This document shows, piece by piece, positions 33,875-43,634 of a stretch of 64,000 nt of DNA; the stretch's first letter is position 1; each line of letters opens with the position of its first letter. Source of the DNA: CAVXJN01 sp963773585 (GTDB lineage Bacteria > Pseudomonadota > Gammaproteobacteria > JASBUN01); contig CAVZBR010000006.1 in the NCBI GenBank assembly GCA_963773585.1, positions 62,001 through 126,000 of the forward strand, read 5' to 3'. The position numbers were made by a program, and so were the translations under genes. The notes under the pieces were generated by a model. That model was not told where the DNA came from. It did not search any database and saw only the letters and a program-made list of their open reading frames with translations.

Positions 33875-34990
33875 TCATCGTTCGAGCAGGATACGCAGCA
33901 TCCGCCGCAACGGCTCGGCCGCACCCCAGAGCAACTGGTCGCCCACGGTGAAAGCGGACAGGTATTCGCCGCCCATGGACAGTTTGCGCAAGCGGCCCAC
34001 CGGCACGGTCAATGTACCGGTCACCGCGGCGGGCGTCAGTTCCCGCAGCGAGTCCTGCTTGTGGTTCGGTACCACGCGCACCCATTCGTTCGCTCCCGCC
34101 AGCAGCTCTTCGATTTCATCCAGGGGCAGGTCCTGGCGCAGTTTCAACGTCAGGGCCTGACTGTGACAGCGCATGGCGCCCACCCGCACGCACAAGCCGT
34201 CGATGGGCACCGGCTGCTGTTCGCGGCCGAGAATCCTGTTCGCTTCCGCCTGGGCCTTCCATTCTTCCCGACTCTGGCCGCTTTCCAATTCGCTGTCGAT
34301 CCACGGCAGCAGGCTACCGGCCAGGGCGAAGCCGCCCCAATGTTCGGTCGGAAAATGCTCGTCGCGCAGGGCCTGGGCGACCTGGCGGTCGATATCGAGA
34401 ATGGCGCTGGCAGGATCGGCGAGCAGGGTCGCGGCAGCGCCGTGCACGGCTCCCATCTGCGCCAACAGCTCGCGCATGTTCTGGGCGCCGGCGCCGGATG
34501 CGGCCTGATAGGTCATGGCCGTGGACCATTCCACCAGGTCGCGCTCGAACAGTTCACCGAGCGCCATCAACATCAAGCTGACGGTGCAGTTGCCGCCGAT
34601 GAAATCCTTGCCGCCGTCGGCCAGCGCCTGATCGATGCGCTTGCGGTTGACCGGATCGAGGACGATTACGCTGTCGTCGCTCATGCGCAGCGCCGAAGCC
34701 GCGTCGATCCAGTAGCCATTCCAACCGGCGCGCCGCAACTTCGGGTAGATTTCCTTGGTGTAATCGCCGCCCTGACAGCAAATGATGGCCTCCATGGGCT
34801 TGAGCTTGTCGACGTCGAAGGCGTCCTGCAGCGCCGGCACCTCCTTGCCCACGTCCGGCGCCGCCGCGCCGGCCTGGGAGGTGGTGAACAGCACCGGCTC
34901 GATGTGCTCGAAATCGCCCTCGGCGCGCATCCGCTCCATGAGCACCGAGCCCACCATACCGCGCCAACCGATCAGTCCTACCCGCATCAT
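33875..34990 (-). CDS. asd: Aspartate-semialdehyde dehydrogenase
   Basis: The protein is 371 aa of the gammaproteobacterial Asd type. V-G-L-I-G-W-R-G-M-V-G-S binds NADP. The catalytic Cys is in G-G-N-C-T-V-S-L-M-L-M near residue 136 and the catalytic His in R-C-H-S-Q-A near 275. It reduces aspartyl phosphate to the semialdehyde for lysine, threonine, methionine and diaminopimelate. It lies 48 nt after leuB, as in Pseudomonas. Confidence 0.97.
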   Translation of the reverse strand: MMRVGLIGWRGMVGSVLMERMRAEGDFEHIEPVLFTTSQAGAAAPDVGKEVPALQDAFDVDKLKPMEAIICCQGGDYTKEIYPKLRRAGWNGYWIDAASALRMSDDSVIVLDPVNRKRIDQALADGGKDFIGGNCTVSLMLMALGELFERDLVEWSTAMTYQAASGAGAQNMRELLAQMGAVHGAAATLLADPASAILDIDRQVAQALRDEHFPTEHWGGFALAGSLLPWIDSELESGQSREEWKAQAEANRILGREQQPVPIDGLCVRVGAMRCHSQALTLKLRQDLPLDEIEELLAGANEWVRVVPNHKQDSLRELTPAAVTGTLTVPVGRLRKLSMGGEYLSAFTVGDQLLWGAAEPLRRMLRILLER

Positions 34991-35038
34991 TACTACAGTC
35001 CTCTGAGTTCGTTTATTTGCGCCGACCCGGTATCCGAA

Positions 35039-36112
35039 TCAGCCGAGCGCTTCGACCACGGCGTCGCCCATGGCGGCGGTTCCGACTTCGGTGGTGCCTT
35101 CGGAACTGATATCCGCTGTACGCAGGCCCCGGTCCAGCACTTTCGCCACCGCGCCTTCGATGCGGTCGGCCATTTCCGCCTGGTCCAGGGAATAGCGCAG
35201 CATCATGGCAACCGACAACAGTGTCGCCAGGGGATTGGCGACGCCGCGCCCGGCAATATCGGGGGCTGAACCGTGGATCGGCTCGTACATGCCCTTGCGG
35301 TCCTGGTCCAGGGACGCTGACGGCAGCATGCCGATGGAGCCGGTGAGCATGGCCGCCTCGTCGGAGAGAATGTCACCGAACATGTTGGTGGTCACCACGA
35401 CATCGAACTGCTTCGGCGCCCGTACCAGCTGCATCGCGGCATTGTCCACATACATGTGGCTGAGTTCCACTTCCGGGAACTCCTTGCCGACATCGATCAT
35501 GACCTCGCGCCATAACTCGGTGCACTCCAGCACGTTGGCCTTGTCCACCGAGCACACCCGCTTGTTGCGCTTCATGGCAATTTCGAACGCCACCCGGCCG
35601 ATGCGCCGGATTTCGGACTCGCTGTAGACCAACGTATTGAATCCCTGGCGCTGCCCGTCGTCGAGGGTGCGCACGCCCCGCGGCTGACCGAAGTAAATGC
35701 CGCCGGTGAGCTCGCGCACGATCAGGATATCCAGACCCGATACCACTTCCGGGCGCAGCGCCGAAGCGGCGGCTAGTTGGGGATAGAGAATGGCGGGACG
35801 CAGATTGGCAAATAGTTTCAGCTCCGAGCGCAGCCCCAGCAGTCCCCGCTCGGGCCGCAACGCAAACTCCAGCGGCTCCCACTTCGGGCCGCCTACTGCA
35901 CCCAACAGTATGGCATCGGCATCGCGCGCCAGTCGCAGAGTCGTCTCCGGTAACGGGGTGCCTTCCGCGTCGTAGGCGCTGCCGCCCACCAACGCCTCCT
36001 CGAGCTCGATCTGCAAGCCATCGTCGCGCAGCCGCTCCAGGACCTTGATCGCCTCAGCGACGATTTCGGGGCCGATGCCGTCTCCCGGCAGCACCAATAT
36101 CTTCTGACTCAT
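35039..36112 (-). CDS. leuB: 3-isopropylmalate dehydrogenase
   Basis: The protein is 357 aa. ATG 36112 has GAGGAG at 5 nt; a GTG two codons upstream was rejected. I-L-V-L-P-G-D-G-I-G-P-E-I is the usual start. The R-E-L-T-G-G-I-Y-F-G loop, the Y-S-E-S-E-I-R-R-I-G-R-V-A-F-E-I segment and N-M-F-G-D-I-L-S-D-E-A match LeuB. H-G-S-A-P-D-I-A-G-R-G-V-A-N-P closes the NAD-binding site. It starts 9 nt after leuD and is in the leuCDB operon. Confidence 0.97.
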   Translation of the reverse strand: MSQKILVLPGDGIGPEIVAEAIKVLERLRDDGLQIELEEALVGGSAYDAEGTPLPETTLRLARDADAILLGAVGGPKWEPLEFALRPERGLLGLRSELKLFANLRPAILYPQLAAASALRPEVVSGLDILIVRELTGGIYFGQPRGVRTLDDGQRQGFNTLVYSESEIRRIGRVAFEIAMKRNKRVCSVDKANVLECTELWREVMIDVGKEFPEVELSHMYVDNAAMQLVRAPKQFDVVVTTNMFGDILSDEAAMLTGSIGMLPSASLDQDRKGMYEPIHGSAPDIAGRGVANPLATLLSVAMMLRYSLDQAEMADRIEGAVAKVLDRGLRTADISSEGTTEVGTAAMGDAVVEALG

Positions 36113-36121
36113 GGGCACTCC

Positions 36122-36766
36122 TCAGTTCGATCGAAACAACCACGGCGCCTGTTGCCGGCGACGCTGTTCATAGGCACGAATGGCATCCGCATGTTCCAGG
36201 GTCAGACCGATATCGTCCAGACCCTGCAGCAGGCAGCGCTTGCGGAATGGATCGACTTCGAAGCCGAAGGTCTCGCCGCCCGGCGTGGTCACAGTCTGGG
36301 TGTCCAGGTCCACGGTTAAGCGATAGCCCTCCTCGGCGGCCGTTTCCCGGAACAGCTGATCCACTATTTTTTCTTCCAAAACAATTGGAACAATGCCATT
36401 CTTAAAGCAATTATTGAAAAATATGTCAGCAAAGCTGGGGGCAATCACCGCCCGGAATCCGTAATCCAGCAATGCCCAGGGCGCGTGTTCCCGGGACGAG
36501 CCGCAGCCGAAATTCTTGCGCGCCAGCAGGATGCTGGCGCCCTGGTAGCGGGGCTGATTGAGGACGAAATCCGGGTTCAGCGGCCGCTTGCTATTGTCCA
36601 TCCCCGGCTCGCCCTGGTCCAAATAGCGCCAGGCATCGAACAAGTTGGGGCCGAAGCCGGTGCGCTTGATGGATTTCAAAAACTGTTTGGGAATGATGGC
36701 GTCAGTGTCGACGTTGGACCGGTCCAGCGGAGCGACCAGCCCGACCACCTTGCGAAAGGCTTCCAT
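36122..36766 (-). CDS. leuD: 3-isopropylmalate dehydratase small subunit
   Basis: The protein is 214 aa. The D-R-S-N-V-D-T-D-A-I-I-P-K-Q-F-L start and the G-C-G-S-S-R-E-H-A-P-W-A-L substrate loop are typical. ATG 36766 with AGGA 8 nt upstream was preferred to a GTG two codons earlier, which is too close to that site. It forms the isomerase with LeuC. It lies 50 nt after leuC. Confidence 0.96.
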   Translation of the reverse strand: MEAFRKVVGLVAPLDRSNVDTDAIIPKQFLKSIKRTGFGPNLFDAWRYLDQGEPGMDNSKRPLNPDFVLNQPRYQGASILLARKNFGCGSSREHAPWALLDYGFRAVIAPSFADIFFNNCFKNGIVPIVLEEKIVDQLFRETAAEEGYRLTVDLDTQTVTTPGGETFGFEVDPFRKRCLLQGLDDIGLTLEHADAIRAYEQRRRQQAPWLFRSN

Positions 36767-36816
36767 AGTCACATTCCTGATGAGTTATACGTTAATAATC
36801 CATTAATTACCGTAAA

Positions 36817-38220
36817 TTATTGAAGTTCTTTAAGATCCACGAAATGGCCCGTGACGGCAGCCGCGGCCGCCATGGCCGGGCTCACCAGGTGGGTGCGGCC
36901 GCCCTGCCCCTGACGACCTTCGAAATTGCGATTCGACGTCGACGCGCAACGTTCCCCGGCTTCGAGCCGATCTGCATTCATGGCAAGACACATGGAACAG
37001 CCGGGTTCACGCCACTCGAAGCCCGCGTCGAGGAAGATTCGATCCAAGCCTTCCTGCTCCGCCTGCTGCTTCACCAGCCCGGAGCCCGGCACCACCATGG
37101 CGAGTTTTACACTGGCAGCAACCTTGCGGCCCTTCGCGACTGCCGCGGCGGCGCGCAGATCCTCGATGCGCGAATTGGTACATGAGCCGATGAACACCTT
37201 GTCCGGGCGGATCGCACTGATTGCCGTGCCTGGCGCCAGGTCCATGTAGCGCAGCGCCGCGCGCATGCCGTCCCGTTTCACGGGATCCGACTCCTGTTCC
37301 GGGTCCGGCACCCGGCCGTCCACCGGAGCCACCATTTCCGGCGACGTACCCCAGCTCACCTGCGGCTTGATGGCGGCACCGTCGATCACCACTACGCGAT
37401 CGAATCGGGCGTCGGCGTCGCTGTGCAGATCCCGCCAAGCTGCCACGGCCTGCTCCCATTGGTCGGCGCGGGGAGCGTACGGCCGGCCGCGCAAGTAATC
37501 GACGGTGGTCTGGTCCACCGCCACCATCCCCGCACGGGCGCCGGCTTCGATGGTCATGTTGCAGACCGTCATCCGGCCTTCCATCGACAGGGCCTGAATG
37601 GCTTCGCCGGCGAATTCGATGGCATAGCCGGTGCCGCCGGCGGTGCCGATTTCGCCGATGATCGCCAGCACGATGTCCTTGGCGGTGACGCCCGGGCCGA
37701 CCGCGCCGTCGACCCGCACCAGCATGTTCTTGGACTTTTCCTGGATCAGGCACTGGGTGGCGAGCACATGCTCGACTTCCGAGGTGCCGATCCCGAACGC
37801 CAGGGCGCCGAACGCGCCGTGGGTGGAAGTATGGGAGTCGCCGCAGACGACGGTCATGCCCGGCAGCGTGGCGCCCTCTTCCGGTCCCACCACGTGGACG
37901 ATGCCCTGCCGGGGGTCGTCCATGCCGAATTCGGTAATGCCGAAGTCGCGGCAATTGTCATCCAGGGTTTCCACCTGGATGCGGGAAATGGCATCGCTGA
38001 TACCGAGACTGCGATCGGTGGTCGGCACGTTATGGTCGGGCGTGGCGAGGATGGTGTCCACCCGCCAAGGCGTGCGCCCGGCCAGGCGCAAACCTTCGAA
38101 CGCCTGGGGCGAGGTGACTTCGTGCACCAGGTGACGATCGATATAGAGCAATGCGGTGTCGCCGTCCTGACGCACCACGTGGGCGTCCCAGATTTTGTCG
38201 TAAAGAGTCTTGGCAGCCAT
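36817..38220 (-). CDS. leuC: 3-isopropylmalate dehydratase large subunit
   Basis: The protein is 467 aa of the aconitase family. Iron-sulfur cluster cysteines are seen in I-G-S-C-T-N-S-R near 345 and in P-G-C-S-M-C-L-A-M-N near 407. V-C-G-D-S-H-T-S-T-H-G-A-F-G-A-L is the typical N-terminal motif. ATG 38220 was chosen over a GTG three codons upstream. It is the first gene of the leuCDB unit and is divergent from the LysR gene. Confidence 0.97.
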   Translation of the reverse strand: MAAKTLYDKIWDAHVVRQDGDTALLYIDRHLVHEVTSPQAFEGLRLAGRTPWRVDTILATPDHNVPTTDRSLGISDAISRIQVETLDDNCRDFGITEFGMDDPRQGIVHVVGPEEGATLPGMTVVCGDSHTSTHGAFGALAFGIGTSEVEHVLATQCLIQEKSKNMLVRVDGAVGPGVTAKDIVLAIIGEIGTAGGTGYAIEFAGEAIQALSMEGRMTVCNMTIEAGARAGMVAVDQTTVDYLRGRPYAPRADQWEQAVAAWRDLHSDADARFDRVVVIDGAAIKPQVSWGTSPEMVAPVDGRVPDPEQESDPVKRDGMRAALRYMDLAPGTAISAIRPDKVFIGSCTNSRIEDLRAAAAVAKGRKVAASVKLAMVVPGSGLVKQQAEQEGLDRIFLDAGFEWREPGCSMCLAMNADRLEAGERCASTSNRNFEGRQGQGGRTHLVSPAMAAAAAVTGHFVDLKELQ

Positions 38221-38285
38221 GGCGTTCACGGGTTTCGGGGATAGGAGCAGCTATCCTAAGTTCCGTCCACCTATAACTCAAATGT

Positions 38286-38291
38286 ATTATA
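38286..38291 (-). promoter_or_regulatory. leuCDB promoter -10 box
   Basis: A perfect TATAAT on the minus strand lies about 66 nt upstream of the leuC ATG, in an AT-rich stretch between leuC and the LysR gene. No good -35 is found 16-18 nt further up, which fits activation by the divergent LysR protein. Confidence 0.55.
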
Positions 38292-38327
38292 TTCATACTC
38301 AGCATTCCATTTAGGAATAGAAACTCA

Positions 38328-39206
38328 ATGGATTTCGACGATCTGCAGGCCTTTGCCGCCGTAGCCGAACAGGGGTCTTTCTCCCGTGCGGCGGAATCCC
38401 TCTACCGCACCCAACCGGCGGTGAGCAAGCGCGTCGCGGCCTTGGAGCAGGAACTGGGAACGCAACTGTTCGACCGCATCGGGCACACCATTCAATTGAC
38501 CGAAGCCGGCCGGGCCCTGCTGCCCCGCGCCCGCGACCTGCTGCTGCGCATGGAAGACAGCCGCCGGGCGGTGACCAACCTCTCAGGGCAGATCGGCGGC
38601 GTACTGCACCTCGGCACCAGTCATCACGTCGGGCTGCACCGGCTGCCTCCGATACTGCGGGCATTCAGTCGCACGTATCCGCAAGTGGAACTGGATATCC
38701 GTTTCATGGATTCCGAAGCCGCTTGCCACGGAGTGGAGCGCGGCGAACTGGAACTGGCCATCGTCACCCTGCCGCTGGAGCCTTCGGCGGTATTGGCGTT
38801 GACGCCCGCCTGGCACGATCCGCTGGCAATCGTGGCGGCGCGCGAGCATCCCCTGGCCGGGCGGCGACGACTGCAACTCACCGATCTGGCGGCCTACAAC
38901 GCCATCCTGCCCGCGACTGGTACTTTCACCCGCGAAATCCTGCAACGGGCATTGCAACCGAGCGGCCTGCGGCCGAAGGTGGGGTTGTCGACCAATTACC
39001 TGGAAACCATCCGCATGCTGGTGGCGGTGGGATTGGGCTGGAGCGTGCTACCGCAGACCATGCTCGAATCGGATCTGGTGGCGCTCAACGTCAGCGGTTT
39101 GAAGTTGGCCCGCGAGCTGGGTGCGGTCCGTCATCGGGACCGCACGCTTTCCAACGCCGCTGGCGCATTGTTGCAACTGATGCCGTCGGCTCAGAAACCC
39201 AAATAG
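38328..39206 (+). CDS. LysR-type regulator, divergent from leuCDB
   Basis: The protein is 292 aa. The N-terminal helix-turn-helix (1-60) has F-A-A-V-A-E-Q-G-S-F-S-R-A-A-E-S-L, Q-P-A-V-S-K-R-V and L-G-T-Q-L-F-D-R. The effector-binding domain covers about 90-290. It shares its 107-nt upstream region with leuCDB, and a LysR gene holds this place in Pseudomonas too, so control of leucine genes is likely. A natural effector would be a leucine intermediate such as isopropylmalate; that is inference. Its stop overlaps the convergent DUF1207 gene by 16 nt. Confidence 0.92.
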   Translation: MDFDDLQAFAAVAEQGSFSRAAESLYRTQPAVSKRVAALEQELGTQLFDRIGHTIQLTEAGRALLPRARDLLLRMEDSRRAVTNLSGQIGGVLHLGTSHHVGLHRLPPILRAFSRTYPQVELDIRFMDSEAACHGVERGELELAIVTLPLEPSAVLALTPAWHDPLAIVAAREHPLAGRRRLQLTDLAAYNAILPATGTFTREILQRALQPSGLRPKVGLSTNYLETIRMLVAVGLGWSVLPQTMLESDLVALNVSGLKLARELGAVRHRDRTLSNAAGALLQLMPSAQKPK

Positions 39207-40474
39207 ACGCCCAAGCCGTAGTAACTGATTTCGTCCTCGTAGAACTGCCCGTGGGGAGAATAACCGTCGTAGGCTTCCGCCATCACCCGCAGACGCCGCC
39301 GGCCCTGCTGCGTGGCGCCGAATTCCAAGCCGACCTTGACGCTGGTATCCGCGGACCACTCATGTTCACGCCAGCTCTTGACGTCCACGCCGCCCAGCAA
39401 TCGACCGCCCCACAGCAGGGGCGTCGTGCCGCGGAATTCAAAGCCTGCGTGCACACCCTCGGGATCCAGATCCTGGGGTTCGCGGCCGACCAGATATTCG
39501 CCGCCACCGTACAAACGCACCTGGTGCCAGTCGTAGGACAACAGCATTTCCAAGGATTCGAAGCTCAAGTTGACCCGCTCCGGGCGAGCGCGCAGCAGGT
39601 ATTCGTCTCCCAAATGGGAACTCTGGTGATACAAACGAATACGCGATGACCAAGGGCCACGGCGATAGGTGACCGGAATGCCGATCACGTAATCGGCATT
39701 GACGAGATCGTCGGAAGGCGCATCGAGGTTGAACTGCGCAAACAGGCCGCCCGATACGCTGAGCTGCAGACCGTCTCCGGGATGTTTGCCTTCACGGCGA
39801 TACAAGCCGAACGTCTCGCCGTAGCCGACCGCCGCCAGGATGGCGTTGTCACCAGGGGTGTCGTATTGCCGCAGACTGACGAAGAACTCCGGCTGTTTGG
39901 GATCGGCAAGCAATGTCGCGAACAAATCGCCGGTGGGAAAAGGGACCGTGTCGGGGGTCAGACCCATGAGGCTATACACAGGTTTATGGGTTTGCTCAGC
40001 CGCCGCTTGGGGCTGTTCTGCTTCGGTCTGCTTCGACGAAGGCGTCGTGGCGCCGGCCTCGGCGACAGTAGGTGCCTCGGAGACCGAAGGCTCCGCTGAG
40101 GCGGAGGACGAGCCAGACGCAGGAGCCGCTGCTGCGGGCGTGGAGGCAGTTGGTGCCGCGGTGTCGTGTTCCGATTTGGCGGACACGGTCGGTGCGGCGA
40201 TATTCAAGCCCTGCAGGCCAACGAGCTGCGGCACGGCCTCCTGCAGCTGCGCCCTCCTGTCCCCCTCCTCTCCCACCAGCGTCACCGTGGCGACCCCTTC
40301 ATTCACCTTGAGCGTGTAGCTGTCCCGCGCCCAGCCGAGCTGGTGTTCGATCAGCATCACCAGCGAACCGGCGATGAACGCATCCTGCTTCGCCAACTCC
40401 GGGTCTACACCCCCGTGAGCCACCTGCCCCGCCAACGACAAAATGCATACCGCCACTACACGCCGAACATACAT
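39191..40474 (-). CDS. DUF1207 outer-membrane protein
   Basis: The protein is 427 aa. Signal peptide about 1-22. An N-terminal segment (about 25-80) is followed by an Ala/Ser/Glu-rich linker (about 95-155). The C-terminal 260 residues have the alternating pattern and aromatic ends of a beta-barrel and finish with Y-Y-G-L-G-V-Y-L-G-F, whose final Phe is a typical outer-membrane signal. The F-V-S-L-R-Q-Y, G-E-T-F-G-L-Y-R and V-G-L-E-F motifs fit DUF1207. ATG 40474 was chosen for the GAGG upstream and the signal peptide. Function unknown. Confidence 0.8.
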   Translation of the reverse strand: MYVRRVVAVCILSLAGQVAHGGVDPELAKQDAFIAGSLVMLIEHQLGWARDSYTLKVNEGVATVTLVGEEGDRRAQLQEAVPQLVGLQGLNIAAPTVSAKSEHDTAAPTASTPAAAAPASGSSSASAEPSVSEAPTVAEAGATTPSSKQTEAEQPQAAAEQTHKPVYSLMGLTPDTVPFPTGDLFATLLADPKQPEFFVSLRQYDTPGDNAILAAVGYGETFGLYRREGKHPGDGLQLSVSGGLFAQFNLDAPSDDLVNADYVIGIPVTYRRGPWSSRIRLYHQSSHLGDEYLLRARPERVNLSFESLEMLLSYDWHQVRLYGGGEYLVGREPQDLDPEGVHAGFEFRGTTPLLWGGRLLGGVDVKSWREHEWSADTSVKVGLEFGATQQGRRRLRVMAEAYDGYSPHGQFYEDEISYYGLGVYLGF

Positions 40475-40611
40475 ACGCAACCTCGAATACGGTCGATTAT
40501 CGAAAAATGCCAACTGCGACACACCAGCGGATCAAGCCATGACCATAGGGAGCCGTTAACCCGATGCAAGCAAGGCGGTCGATTTCGATCATCGGGGGGG
40601 ATCGGCATCTC

Positions 40612-41310
40612 ATGGAATCCACGACTATACGTACCTGTGCGCGGCTGTGCATACTGGCACTGACGCTCTTGACCGGAGTGCCGAATTGGTGCGCAGCGGC
40701 GGACGAACCGGCCCCCATCGATTTGACCATTCGTTTGACTTCTCAACGTTACGACGCCGACGCGGCCCAGCGGCTGCAGGCCTGGCATACCTTGCTTGCC
40801 GAAAACCGCGGCCTGCCGATCGCAGTCCAATTGCAAAGCGTCAACGCGTTCTTCAACGCCATTCCATTCATGTCCGACCAGCAGCACTGGGGCCGCAGCG
40901 ATTATTGGGCAACGCCCGTCGAGCTGCTCACCAGTGGCGCAGGAGACTGCGAAGACTACGCCATCGCGAAATACTTCACGCTACGCCAGCTCGGCGTACG
41001 GTCGGAACAATTACGCATCACCTATGTCCGCGCCCTGACCCGCAATCAGGCCCACATGGTGCTCGCGTTCTACCAGAATCCGGACGACGAGCCGCTGGTG
41101 CTGGACAACCTGGATCAGCAAATTCGTCCCGCGTCGGAGCGTCCCGATCTGCGGCCGATCTATGGCTTCAACGGCGACAGCATCTGGCTGGTCTCGCAAC
41201 TGCGCAGCCGCGGCGAACTGGTAGGCGGTTCCAACCGCATCGGCCGTTGGCAGCATGTCCTATCGCGTATGGAAACCGCTGCAGGTCCCTCATTTCGGCG
41301 CGTGCGTTAA
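40612..41310 (+). CDS. lapG: LapG-like periplasmic cysteine protease (transglutaminase-like)
   Basis: The protein is 232 aa from ATG 40612, chosen because it begins a clean signal peptide; an ATG 48 nt upstream is possible. The Cys-His-Asp triad is visible: Cys in G-A-G-D-C-E-D-Y-A near 113, His in N-Q-A-H-M-V near 147 and Asp in V-L-D-N-L near 164. These are the marks of the bacterial transglutaminase-like cysteine proteinases, of which LapG is the model. LapG cuts large surface adhesins when c-di-GMP is low. The partner LapD and a LapA-type adhesin are not in the window. A GGDEF-EAL gene lies 2.4 kb away. Confidence 0.88.
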   Translation: MESTTIRTCARLCILALTLLTGVPNWCAAADEPAPIDLTIRLTSQRYDADAAQRLQAWHTLLAENRGLPIAVQLQSVNAFFNAIPFMSDQQHWGRSDYWATPVELLTSGAGDCEDYAIAKYFTLRQLGVRSEQLRITYVRALTRNQAHMVLAFYQNPDDEPLVLDNLDQQIRPASERPDLRPIYGFNGDSIWLVSQLRSRGELVGGSNRIGRWQHVLSRMETAAGPSFRRVR

Positions 41311-42455
41311 TCGCGCACGCCCCGCCACGCGACTGCGAACGCGCACAGCGCCAATACCGAGGCCGACATATAGGCCCAGAACGGACCGGCGCTGATCCAC
41401 AGGATTCCGCTGTAAAGACTGCCGAACGCGCCGCCGGCCCCGAAACTGAGGCTCGAATACAACGCCTGCCCGCGGCCTTGATGGCGACCGACGAAATACC
41501 GGTGGATCAGATGAATGGCCACGGCATGCACAACGCCGAAGCTGGCAGCGTGCAAAAGCTGCGCAGCGATCAACATGCCGAGCTGATGCGGGAACTGCGC
41601 GATCATCCACCAGCGCACGCTGGTCAACGCCAATGCGGCCAGCAGCAGACGCCTGGGACCGACCCGAGGCAGCATCCGATGCATGAGCAGAAACAGCACG
41701 ATCTCGGCACCGACGCCCAAAGCCCATAGCTGCCCGATCAAACCACGCGAGTATCCCTGATCTTCCAAATAGATGGTGTAGAACGTGTAATAAGGGCCGT
41801 GACTCGCCTGCAGGAGAAAGCACGCAAGCAGCAGCATCCAGACTTTGCGCTTGGCCAGCACGCTTTTGAGCGCTTCATGATCGAACGGCAGATGCCCTGC
41901 AGCGCGCTCCGGCACCAACAGGCTGTTCAGCCAGATACCCGCGAACAACGCGCTCAATGCCAGCGGCAAGTGTTTGATGTCGACATAATCGAACAACGCG
42001 CCCAGCCCGGCGACGCTGACGATGAATCCAATCGACCCCCACAAACGAATACTGCTGTAACGGTGGGTGCGATCGCCGAGATGGTTCATGGTGGTGGCTT
42101 CGAACTGCGGCAGCGACGCGTTCCAGAAGAAACTGAACCCGGTCATCACCAGTGCGATCCACCAGTAACCGCCATCGATGAACATGCCGGCAAAGCACAC
42201 CACCGCCAGCAAGGACGCAAGGCGTACGATCAGCATGCGCTTACCGCTGTGGTCGGCGATCCAACCCCAGACATTGGGAGCGACGATCTTGGTGGCCATT
42301 ATGATCGCCACCAATTCACCGATCGCCAGCTCCGAAAAGCCGCGCGCACGCAGATACGCGCCCCAATACGGGATCAACGCGCCGAGGCTCGCGAAATAGA
42401 ACAGATAAAAGCCCGATAGGCGCCAGTAGGGGATCGCGGGAGTCGCCGTTTTCAT
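41307..42455 (-). CDS. MFS transporter of the HcaT/LacY-like group
   Basis: The protein is 382 aa with about 12 membrane helices. The R-L-S-G-F-Y-L-F-Y-F-A-S-L-G start, W-G-x-I-A-D loop and S-S-I-R-L-W-G-S-I-G-F segment match the MFS_1-like group that includes the phenylpropionate carrier HcaT and nucleoside:proton symporters. The substrate cannot be told. Its last 4 nt overlap the convergent lapG stop. A hairpin at 42475-42516 separates it from aroC. Confidence 0.85.
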   Translation of the reverse strand: MKTATPAIPYWRLSGFYLFYFASLGALIPYWGAYLRARGFSELAIGELVAIIMATKIVAPNVWGWIADHSGKRMLIVRLASLLAVVCFAGMFIDGGYWWIALVMTGFSFFWNASLPQFEATTMNHLGDRTHRYSSIRLWGSIGFIVSVAGLGALFDYVDIKHLPLALSALFAGIWLNSLLVPERAAGHLPFDHEALKSVLAKRKVWMLLLACFLLQASHGPYYTFYTIYLEDQGYSRGLIGQLWALGVGAEIVLFLLMHRMLPRVGPRRLLLAALALTSVRWWMIAQFPHQLGMLIAAQLLHAASFGVVHAVAIHLIHRYFVGRHQGRGQALYSSLSFGAGGAFGSLYSGILWISAGPFWAYMSASVLALCAFAVAWRGVRD

Positions 42456-42474
42456 TGGTTCAAATCGAACTCAG

Positions 42475-42516
42475 GGCCGTCCGCGACCCTGGACGTTACA
42501 GCCAGGCCGGACGGCC
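42475..42516 (-). terminator. Hairpin downstream of aroC
   Basis: GGCCGTCC and GGACGGCC pair around an inner CCTGG/CCAGG stem, 18 nt after the aroC stop. There is no T-run, so the strength is uncertain. Confidence 0.4.
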
Positions 42517-42533
42517 GATGGCACCGGCAGCTT

Positions 42534-43634
42534 TCATTCTTTGCCAGCAGGAACCGGCAGAGTTGGCGATTGCACATCCATGTTCTGGGCCCGGTGGCGC
42601 AGCATGTGATCCATGAGCACGATGGCGAGCATTGCTTCGGCGATGGGCGTGGCGCGGATGCCGACGCAGGGATCGTGCCGGCCGGTGGTCACCACTTCGA
42701 TCGGCTCGCCACGCACATTGATGGACTGTCCAGGCAGCCGGATGCTCGACGTGGGCTTCAACGCCAGCGAGGCGACGATGTTTTGCCCGGTGGAGATGCC
42801 TCCCAGCACGCCGCCGGCATGGTTGGACAGGAAGCCCTGGGGCGTAATGGGATCGCGATGCATCGAGCCCTTCTGGTTCACGGCCGCGAACCCGGCACCG
42901 ATCTCTACCCCTTTGACGGCGTTGATGGACATCAGCGCATGGGCGATATCGGCGTCGAGCCGGTCGAATATCGGCTCGCCCCAGCCGCTCGGTACACCGC
43001 TGGCGACTACGTTGATGCGCGCGCCGATGGAATCGCCTTCCTTGCGCAGCGCATCCATGTAGGCTTCCATTTCCGAAATCTTGTCGGCGTCGGGAAAGAA
43101 GAATGGGTTCTGCTCGACCGCCTCCCAGTCGAACTTCTCCGCTGCGATGGGTCCGAGCTGTGCCAGATAACCGCGGATTTCGACACCGTAGCGGATGCGC
43201 AGGTATTTTTTGGCAATGGCGCCTGCGGCCACCCGCATGGCGGTTTCCCTTGCCGAAGATCGGCCGCCGCCACGGTAATCCCGAAAACCGTATTTGCGCT
43301 GATAGGTATAATCGGCGTGACCGGGACGGAACCGGTCCATGATTTTGTCGTAATCCCGGGAACGTTGATCGGTATTCTCGATCAGCAGGCCGATCGGAGT
43401 GCCGGTGGTGCGACCTTCGAATACGCCCGAGAGAATCCGCACCTGGTCCGCTTCCCGCCGCTGCGTAGTGTGACGGGACTGGCCGGGCTTGCGCCGATCC
43501 AGATCGTGCTGAAGATCGGCCTCATCGAGTTCCATGCCCGGCGGACAACCGTCGACCACGGCGCCCAACGCCGGGCCGTGGCTCTCGCCGAAACTGGTGA
43601 CCGTGAATAATTTTCCGAAGCTGTTCCCTGACAT
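42534..43634 (-). CDS. aroC: Chorismate synthase
   Basis: The protein is 366 aa, normal length. T-S-F-G-E-S-H-G-P-A-L-G and D-G-C-P-P-G at the N-terminus, G-G-G-R-S-S-A-R-E-T in the middle and R-H-D-P-C-V-G-I-R near 320 are the chorismate synthase signatures. It removes phosphate from EPSP using reduced FMN. It is divergent from the GGDEF-EAL gene. Confidence 0.97.
   Translation of the reverse strand: MSGNSFGKLFTVTSFGESHGPALGAVVDGCPPGMELDEADLQHDLDRRKPGQSRHTTQRREADQVRILSGVFEGRTTGTPIGLLIENTDQRSRDYDKIMDRFRPGHADYTYQRKYGFRDYRGGGRSSARETAMRVAAGAIAKKYLRIRYGVEIRGYLAQLGPIAAEKFDWEAVEQNPFFFPDADKISEMEAYMDALRKEGDSIGARINVVASGVPSGWGEPIFDRLDADIAHALMSINAVKGVEIGAGFAAVNQKGSMHRDPITPQGFLSNHAGGVLGGISTGQNIVASLALKPTSSIRLPGQSINVRGEPIEVVTTGRHDPCVGIRATPIAEAMLAIVLMDHMLRHRAQNMDVQSPTLPVPAGKE

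Noticed and set aside
33302..35269. A 655-codon plus-strand frame across asd and the usg-like gene
   Set aside because: It is antisense to two recognised genes and crosses their boundary.
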